Of a stretch of DNA of 9,460 nt, positions 6,101 to 9,460 are shown one piece after another. Position 1 is the first letter of the stretch, and each line of letters opens with the position of its first letter. The position numbers and the translations under genes are program-made. Source of the stretch: Candidatus Methanofilum arcanum (GTDB lineage Archaea > Halobacteriota > Methanomicrobia > Methanomicrobiales > Methanospirillaceae); NCBI GenBank assembly GCA_031285085.1, contig JAITWW010000002.1, positions 1 through 9,460 of the forward strand, written 5' to 3'. The notes beneath the pieces were generated by a model that made no database searches, was not told the DNA's origin, and saw only the letters and a list, made by a program, of their open reading frames with translations.

Positions 6101-6108
6101 TAAATAAT
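6101..6108 (+). promoter_or_regulatory. TATA box for the tandem GNAT gene
   Basis: TAAATAAT is preceded by a purine-rich AAAAAGAG that fits a BRE-like element. Transcription would begin near 6131, giving a leader of about 27 bases that contains the Shine-Dalgarno site GGAG. Confidence 0.4.
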
Positions 6109-6145
6109 GTAAGAGCTAAACGAGTTGTGCACACTGCAATTTTAT

Positions 6146-6149
6146 GGAG
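6146..6149 (+). promoter_or_regulatory. Shine-Dalgarno site that sets the GNAT start
   Basis: GGAG sits eight bases before the ATG at 6158. An in-frame GTG at 6125 upstream would add 11 residues and has no such site, so 6158 is preferred. Confidence 0.6.
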
Positions 6150-6157
6150 TTATAGAA

Positions 6158-7249
6158 ATGAGTAAATTAGACATTACTATCCGTAGCGAGCGCCCAAATG
6201 ATTACCATACACTTCTAAATCTTACATACAAAGCTTTTCTTACCCTTGATTTTCCCGGTCGACCACGGATGGATGAACATTTTCTGCTCCATCTGCTGCA
6301 GCATTCATCCCATGTTATTCCAGAGCTTTGTTTTGTAGCAGAGCACAACGGCAAAATCATTGGACATATCCTGTACACAAAAAGTAAGTTCAAGCGAGGT
6401 GATGGTTCAGAGGCTGACACCATTACCTTCGGCCCGCTCTCAGTTTTGCCAAAGTACCATCGAAAAGGGGTCGGCACCGCTTTGATTCAGCACAGTACAA
6501 CAAAAGCACAGGAAATGGGTTTCATGGCGATTTTGATAGTAGGTGTGCCGGAATATTACCAAAAGCTTGGTTTTAAGCCAGCGCAGAAATATGGTTTAAC
6601 ACTCGCCGACGGCACGTTCCTGGATGCATTTATGGTTTATGAACTTTCGCCAGGTTACCTTCAAGGTGGTGGAATGCACTCTGGCTGGGCACCTGAATTT
6701 GACAAAGCAGGAAGCGATGACACAGGGTATGAGGAGTTTCACAGAACATTTATGATGGAGCATTTCCCAAAACAACTGACACTACGCACCTTATATGAGA
6801 ACGATGTTGCCCTTGTGAAGCGCTGGTTGTACCTGCCTCATGTGGCAAAATGGTATAAGCATCCCGACCATTGGATGAATGAACTACGTGAGCGCCATGG
6901 TGAATTTTCTTTTCTGACCCACTTCATTGTCGAATACGAGGGTATCCCCATTGGTTTTTGCCAGTACTATGATTGTTGGTTCAGCCAGCAACACGAAGTT
7001 TGGAATGAAAAATGCAATGTAAGCAACAAGCAAGGAGAAATATACAGTATAGACTCCCTCATCGGCGAACCTGATTATCTGCGGCGAGGCTTCGGTACAG
7101 AAATAGTAAGGTTCTTGCTTGAAAAACTGTGCATCTTAGGTGCGAAAAAAGTTATCGTTCAGACGGAAGAAGGAAACGAAGCTGCTGTGCGATCATTACT
7201 GGCGAGTGGATTTTTAAAGGTTGATGATTATTATTCGCTCAATTTGTGA
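6158..7249 (+). CDS. Tandem GNAT protein: YhbS-like plus AAC(6')-like acetyltransferase
   Basis: A 363-residue protein with two acetyl-CoA-dependent N-acetyltransferase domains. The first (about 1-165) is YhbS-like, with acetyl-CoA loop VLPKYHRKGVGTALI (96-110) and the late VPEYYQKLGF (130-139). After a 40-residue linker the second (about 206-363) resembles aminoglycoside 6'-acetyltransferases and RimJ/RimL relatives, with IDSLIGEPD (298-306), the loop YLRRGFGTEIV (307-317) and EGNEAAVRSLLASGF (338-352). Both domains keep the (Q/R)-x-x-G-x-(G/A) type loop, so both may be active. Substrates are unknown; resistance to an aminoglycoside-like compound is only a possibility. Three sampled 60-base lines are 48-57% GC against 37-40% in sampled lines of neighbouring genes, suggesting transfer, perhaps from Firmicutes. 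It has its own promoter and is divergent from glgP. Confidence 0.85.
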   Translation: MSKLDITIRSERPNDYHTLLNLTYKAFLTLDFPGRPRMDEHFLLHLLQHSSHVIPELCFVAEHNGKIIGHILYTKSKFKRGDGSEADTITFGPLSVLPKYHRKGVGTALIQHSTTKAQEMGFMAILIVGVPEYYQKLGFKPAQKYGLTLADGTFLDAFMVYELSPGYLQGGGMHSGWAPEFDKAGSDDTGYEEFHRTFMMEHFPKQLTLRTLYENDVALVKRWLYLPHVAKWYKHPDHWMNELRERHGEFSFLTHFIVEYEGIPIGFCQYYDCWFSQQHEVWNEKCNVSNKQGEIYSIDSLIGEPDYLRRGFGTEIVRFLLEKLCILGAKKVIVQTEEGNEAAVRSLLASGFLKVDDYYSLNL

Positions 7250-7284
7250 GGAGCAAAAACATGATGATTGAAAACCATAGATAA
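7247..7284 (+). pseudogene. Stub of a lost downstream gene: Shine-Dalgarno, ATG and six more codons
   Basis: TGAGGAG (7247-7253) overlaps the GNAT stop and is followed after seven bases by ATGATG, then four more codons and TAA at 7282-7284 (peptide MMIENHR). Such a well-placed ribosome site usually serves a real gene. The frame is too short for one, so it looks like the start of a former operon partner that was lost or cut when the cassette was acquired. A functional leader peptide is less likely since no attenuator follows. Confidence 0.3.
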
Positions 7285-7322
7285 TAATCGATAATAGTCA
7301 TGATAGCGCAACAATAAAACTC

Positions 7323-7469
7323 ATGCAATCAAGAGAGACAGCAGCAACACCAAAGAGCATCTGGGATAATTCACATGGTGTTACGAAAGTTGTTTTCGAA
7401 AGCCTGTTTATGGTGAATGTGACTCGCAACACAGCACAATACCTATCTATGAAACGCGCTTACCTGTGA
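7323..7469 (+). CDS. Possible small ORF upstream of dtdA (48 residues)
   Basis: An ATG at 7323 opens 48 codons ending in TGA at 7467-7469, seven bases before the dtdA ATG. The peptide starts MQSRETAATPKSIWDN and is mixed in character, with no membrane segment, cysteines or motif I recognise. There is no Shine-Dalgarno site before it. Its stop overlaps the GTGA that may serve dtdA, so coupling is possible, but a chance frame in a 227-bp spacer is just as likely. Confidence 0.2.
   Translation: MQSRETAATPKSIWDNSHGVTKVVFESLFMVNVTRNTAQYLSMKRAYL
7371..7422. repeat. Nested inverted and direct repeats upstream of dtdA
   Basis: TCACAT (7371-7376) and ATGTGA (7417-7422) form an outer dyad. Inside, CGAAA (7384-7388) pairs with TTTCG (7394-7398), and CGAAAG occurs twice in direct orientation (7384-7389 and 7397-7402). 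ATGGTG also occurs twice (7375-7380 and 7410-7415). This could be a regulator site for dtdA-ftsZ or a leader hairpin. Confidence 0.25.
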
Positions 7470-7476
7470 GACAGAA

Positions 7477-8838
7477 ATGATCTCTCTTCCTCCTACCATT
7501 CTTCTGGTGAGTTCAAAGCAGGATCCAGCAGGTACACGGATTCACTCAGCTATCTTAGAGAGTGACTCCAGCTCACTTTTTTCTCATCTTATTATCTCGA
7601 AGCGATTAGTTGAAATAGATGATAGCTTTGAAAATTGGGTAAAAGAAGGCATTACCTGTGTTATTTTTCTCTCACGCCATGCTGGAAAAGGTGCGGTGCC
7701 AACATTGACTGTGCATGCCACTGGTAATTATGCCTCAGCTGAACTTGGAGGAACACCAAAGACTTTGAGCCGAACTGATCCTCATCTGATGCATGCCATT
7801 TTCACAGAACTCTTGGTGCGGGTACCAGAGGGATACACTGTTTCTTATGAAGTGACGCATCATGGGCCAACTTCAGTTGTTTTACCATCTTTTTTTGTTG
7901 AAATTGGCTCAACTGAAAAAGAATGGCATGATACACATGCAGCATGTGCCGTAGCAGAGAGTGTGATTGAGGTTATAAAGCAAAGGGAACATCTCCATGA
8001 GAAGAGAACTTCCATTCCTCTTATTGGATTTGGAGGAAGTCATTATGCGCCGAGGCAGACTGAGATTGCACGTATTTCACGGGGAGCATGTGGCCATATT
8101 ATGCCAACCCATCAGATAGAACATCTCACACATGAGATATTTACTCAAATGATTGAGATGTCGCAGGCAGAAGGGGTATATATCGATAAAAAGTCTTTCA
8201 AAAGTAAAGATATTTCGAGAATTGCACAGCTTGCAGCCTTACATGACCTTCCTCTTGTCAGCCAGGCTGAGCTTGTAAACCTGCAAAATGCTTCATTTTC
8301 TGTGTATCGCGAGGCTCTCTCTCTTGTTCCAAAGCTTTTTTTGAATATAGATGTCACTGCACATCCTCATCATATTGAGGAGATAACAAACCCCGTACCA
8401 CTCACCATCAGTCATGATCTTGTTTTTGAAGCCCAAAAAATGAATCAGAACTCTCATGGAACGCTTTTAGATGCCATCTGCCGCATGCCATGTATTCATT
8501 TTTCAGGAAATGGTGCTTTGGTGCTGAACTCATTTATTGTAGATCAGACTCATATTGCGAAAAGAACAGATGAATTAATACAAGCCTGTGTGAGTATTAT
8601 ATGTACTACACATCATTGCACATACCAGGATAATGTTCTTATCATACACAAAAAGCGCTTTAATCCAAAAAAAGCACAAGAGCTTGGGATTTGTTCAGGT
8701 CCAGCATACGGAAAACTCATGTCTGGTCAGAGTGTTTTTCAAGATGGATGTGAGATCCGTCCTGATATGGTTATGGATACTGAAGAGTATGCCATTGTTG
8801 TATCATCAGATACTCCTGTGGAAAAATATATAATATGA
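7477..8838 (+). CDS. dtdA: D-aminoacyl-tRNA deacylase, archaeal type (DTD2), long form
   Basis: This 453-residue enzyme hydrolyses D-amino acids from mischarged tRNAs. It belongs to the archaeal/plant DTD2 family (PF04414), unrelated to bacterial DTD. Hallmarks are SRHAGKGAVPTLTVHATGN (66-84), EVTHHGPT (125-132), VEIGSTEKEW (141-150), GFGGSHYAPRQTEIA (184-198) and GHIMPTHQI (206-214). The core ends near 240. The remaining ~210 residues form an extension, as I recall in haloarchaeal and Methanomicrobia members, ending with a GPAYGKLMSGQSV block (408-420) like one near the C-terminus of tRNase Z proteins. Many archaeal DTD2 are only about 250-290 residues. The N-terminus (ILLVSSKQDPAG) supports the chosen ATG; a weak GTGA lies upstream. 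ftsZ follows after 10 bp and is probably co-transcribed. Confidence 0.95.
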   Translation: MISLPPTILLVSSKQDPAGTRIHSAILESDSSSLFSHLIISKRLVEIDDSFENWVKEGITCVIFLSRHAGKGAVPTLTVHATGNYASAELGGTPKTLSRTDPHLMHAIFTELLVRVPEGYTVSYEVTHHGPTSVVLPSFFVEIGSTEKEWHDTHAACAVAESVIEVIKQREHLHEKRTSIPLIGFGGSHYAPRQTEIARISRGACGHIMPTHQIEHLTHEIFTQMIEMSQAEGVYIDKKSFKSKDISRIAQLAALHDLPLVSQAELVNLQNASFSVYREALSLVPKLFLNIDVTAHPHHIEEITNPVPLTISHDLVFEAQKMNQNSHGTLLDAICRMPCIHFSGNGALVLNSFIVDQTHIAKRTDELIQACVSIICTTHHCTYQDNVLIIHKKRFNPKKAQELGICSGPAYGKLMSGQSVFQDGCEIRPDMVMDTEEYAIVVSSDTPVEKYII

Positions 8839-8848
8839 GATTATAACA

Positions 8849-9460
8849 ATGAGATCTATCGTAGAAGAAGCCCTGAGTAGGGTGCAAAAAGACGCTCCCA
8901 TTCGTGGAAATGAAGATCTTGATAAGATGCTTGCTTCTCTGCAGACGAAAGTGGCAGTTATCGGTTGTGGTGGTGGTGGCTCAAACACGGTACATCGTAT
9001 TAATGAGGAGGGAATTGCTGGCACGACAACATATGCCATCAATACCGATGCCATGCATCTCGCAACAGTTCGAACAGAGCATAAAATCCTTATTGGAAAG
9101 CAACGTACCCGCGGCCTCGGTGCAGGTTCATATCCTCAGATCGGCGAAGAAGCAGCGCTTGAAAGTGAGATTGAGATCAGAAAAGCAGTAGAGGGCAATG
9201 ATATTGTTTTTATTACAGCTGGTCTTGGGGGAGGAACAGGAACCGGTTGCGCTCCAATTGTTGCAAAAGCAGCACGTGAACAGGATGCTTTGACAGTTGC
9301 AATTGTTACCTTACCATTTGCTGCTGAGGGGTCTATTCGTCAAGAAAATGCGGAAGCTGGGTTACTTCGTCTGAGTGAGGTTGCAGATACCGTTATTGTT
9401 GTGCCAAATGATCGCCTTATGGATATCGTGCCAAGGCTTCCTCTTTCTGCAGCCTTTAAG
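8849..9460 (+). CDS. ftsZ: FtsZ, tubulin-like cell division GTPase, N-terminal 204 residues (cut by window edge)
   Basis: The frame opens at the ATG at 8849 and continues without a stop to the right edge, giving 204 codons of an expected 360-400. FtsZ polymerises with GTP into the midcell ring that recruits the division machinery. Visible motifs are the T1 loop GCGGGGSN (39-46), NTDAMH in T3 (65-70), the tubulin signature GGGTGTG in T4 (127-133), the T5 region LPFAAEGSIRQENA (155-168) with the ribose/guanine contacts, and VVPNDRL (184-190). The short N-terminal arm (MRSIVEEALSRV) and spacing fit archaeal FtsZ. The T7 catalytic loop lies outside the window. The start is 10 bp after the dtdA stop with no clear Shine-Dalgarno site, so it may rely on translational coupling. 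Sequence alone cannot say whether it is the FtsZ1 or FtsZ2 paralogue where both exist. Confidence 0.96.
   Translation, partial: MRSIVEEALSRVQKDAPIRGNEDLDKMLASLQTKVAVIGCGGGGSNTVHRINEEGIAGTTTYAINTDAMHLATVRTEHKILIGKQRTRGLGAGSYPQIGEEAALESEIEIRKAVEGNDIVFITAGLGGGTGTGCAPIVAKAAREQDALTVAIVTLPFAAEGSIRQENAEAGLLRLSEVADTVIVVPNDRLMDIVPRLPLSAAFK

Noticed and set aside
6125..6157. Upstream GTG start of the tandem GNAT gene
   Set aside because: It has no ribosome site, while GGAG sits eight bases before the ATG at 6158. The added residues do not belong to the domain.
7261..7340. C/D box guide RNA starting at ATGATGA
   Set aside because: The C-box-like string is present, but no CTGA D box follows within the next 70 bases.
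1..9460. CRISPR array, insertion sequence or integrase attachment site
   Set aside because: No regularly spaced direct repeats, transposase or integrase motifs, or terminal inverted repeats were seen.

Overview
This 9.46 kb window reads as chromosomal DNA of a euryarchaeon, most likely a methanogen of the class Methanomicrobia, possibly Methanomicrobiales. The evidence is an archaeal-type D-aminoacyl-tRNA deacylase with the long C-terminal extension, an archaeal FtsZ, an archaeal-type alpha-glucan phosphorylase, a DUF4013 membrane protein, a secreted META-repeat protein, and TATA-box promoters sitting about 26 bp from start codons. Sampled host genes are about 37-40% GC. The taxonomic placement is inference from protein character, not from a database search.

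Left part (1-1704): the 5' part of a DUF4013 membrane-protein gene runs off the left edge on the minus strand. Upstream of it lies a minus-strand gene for an exported protein of three META (HslJ-like) domains. The 243-bp divergent intergenic region between it and moaD carries repeated TTGAT/ATCAA half-sites. Next (1705-2390) comes a plus-strand moaD-moaE pair encoding the two subunits of molybdopterin synthase. It converges on a minus-strand gene for an unrecognised 292-residue coiled-coil protein with two C-terminal membrane segments.

Middle (3463-6157): a 311-bp gap holds a compact cluster of inverted repeats that looks like a structured RNA or a complex operator. It is followed by a minus-strand GT35 alpha-glucan phosphorylase gene (glycogen or maltodextrin breakdown). 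The 200-bp divergent region before the next gene has two similar A/T dyads 32 bp apart.

Right part (6158-9460): a plus-strand tandem GNAT protein (a YhbS-like domain fused to an AAC(6')-like domain) has visibly higher GC than its neighbours and is followed by what looks like the stub of a lost downstream gene. This suggests an acquired cassette. Then come dtdA and, 10 bp later, ftsZ, which runs off the right edge. These two probably form one transcript.

Most genes are housekeeping with familiar families. The parts least explained are the structured island at 3565-3638, the coiled-coil membrane protein, and the regulatory repeats in the two divergent intergenic regions. No CRISPR array, tRNA, rRNA or insertion sequence was seen.
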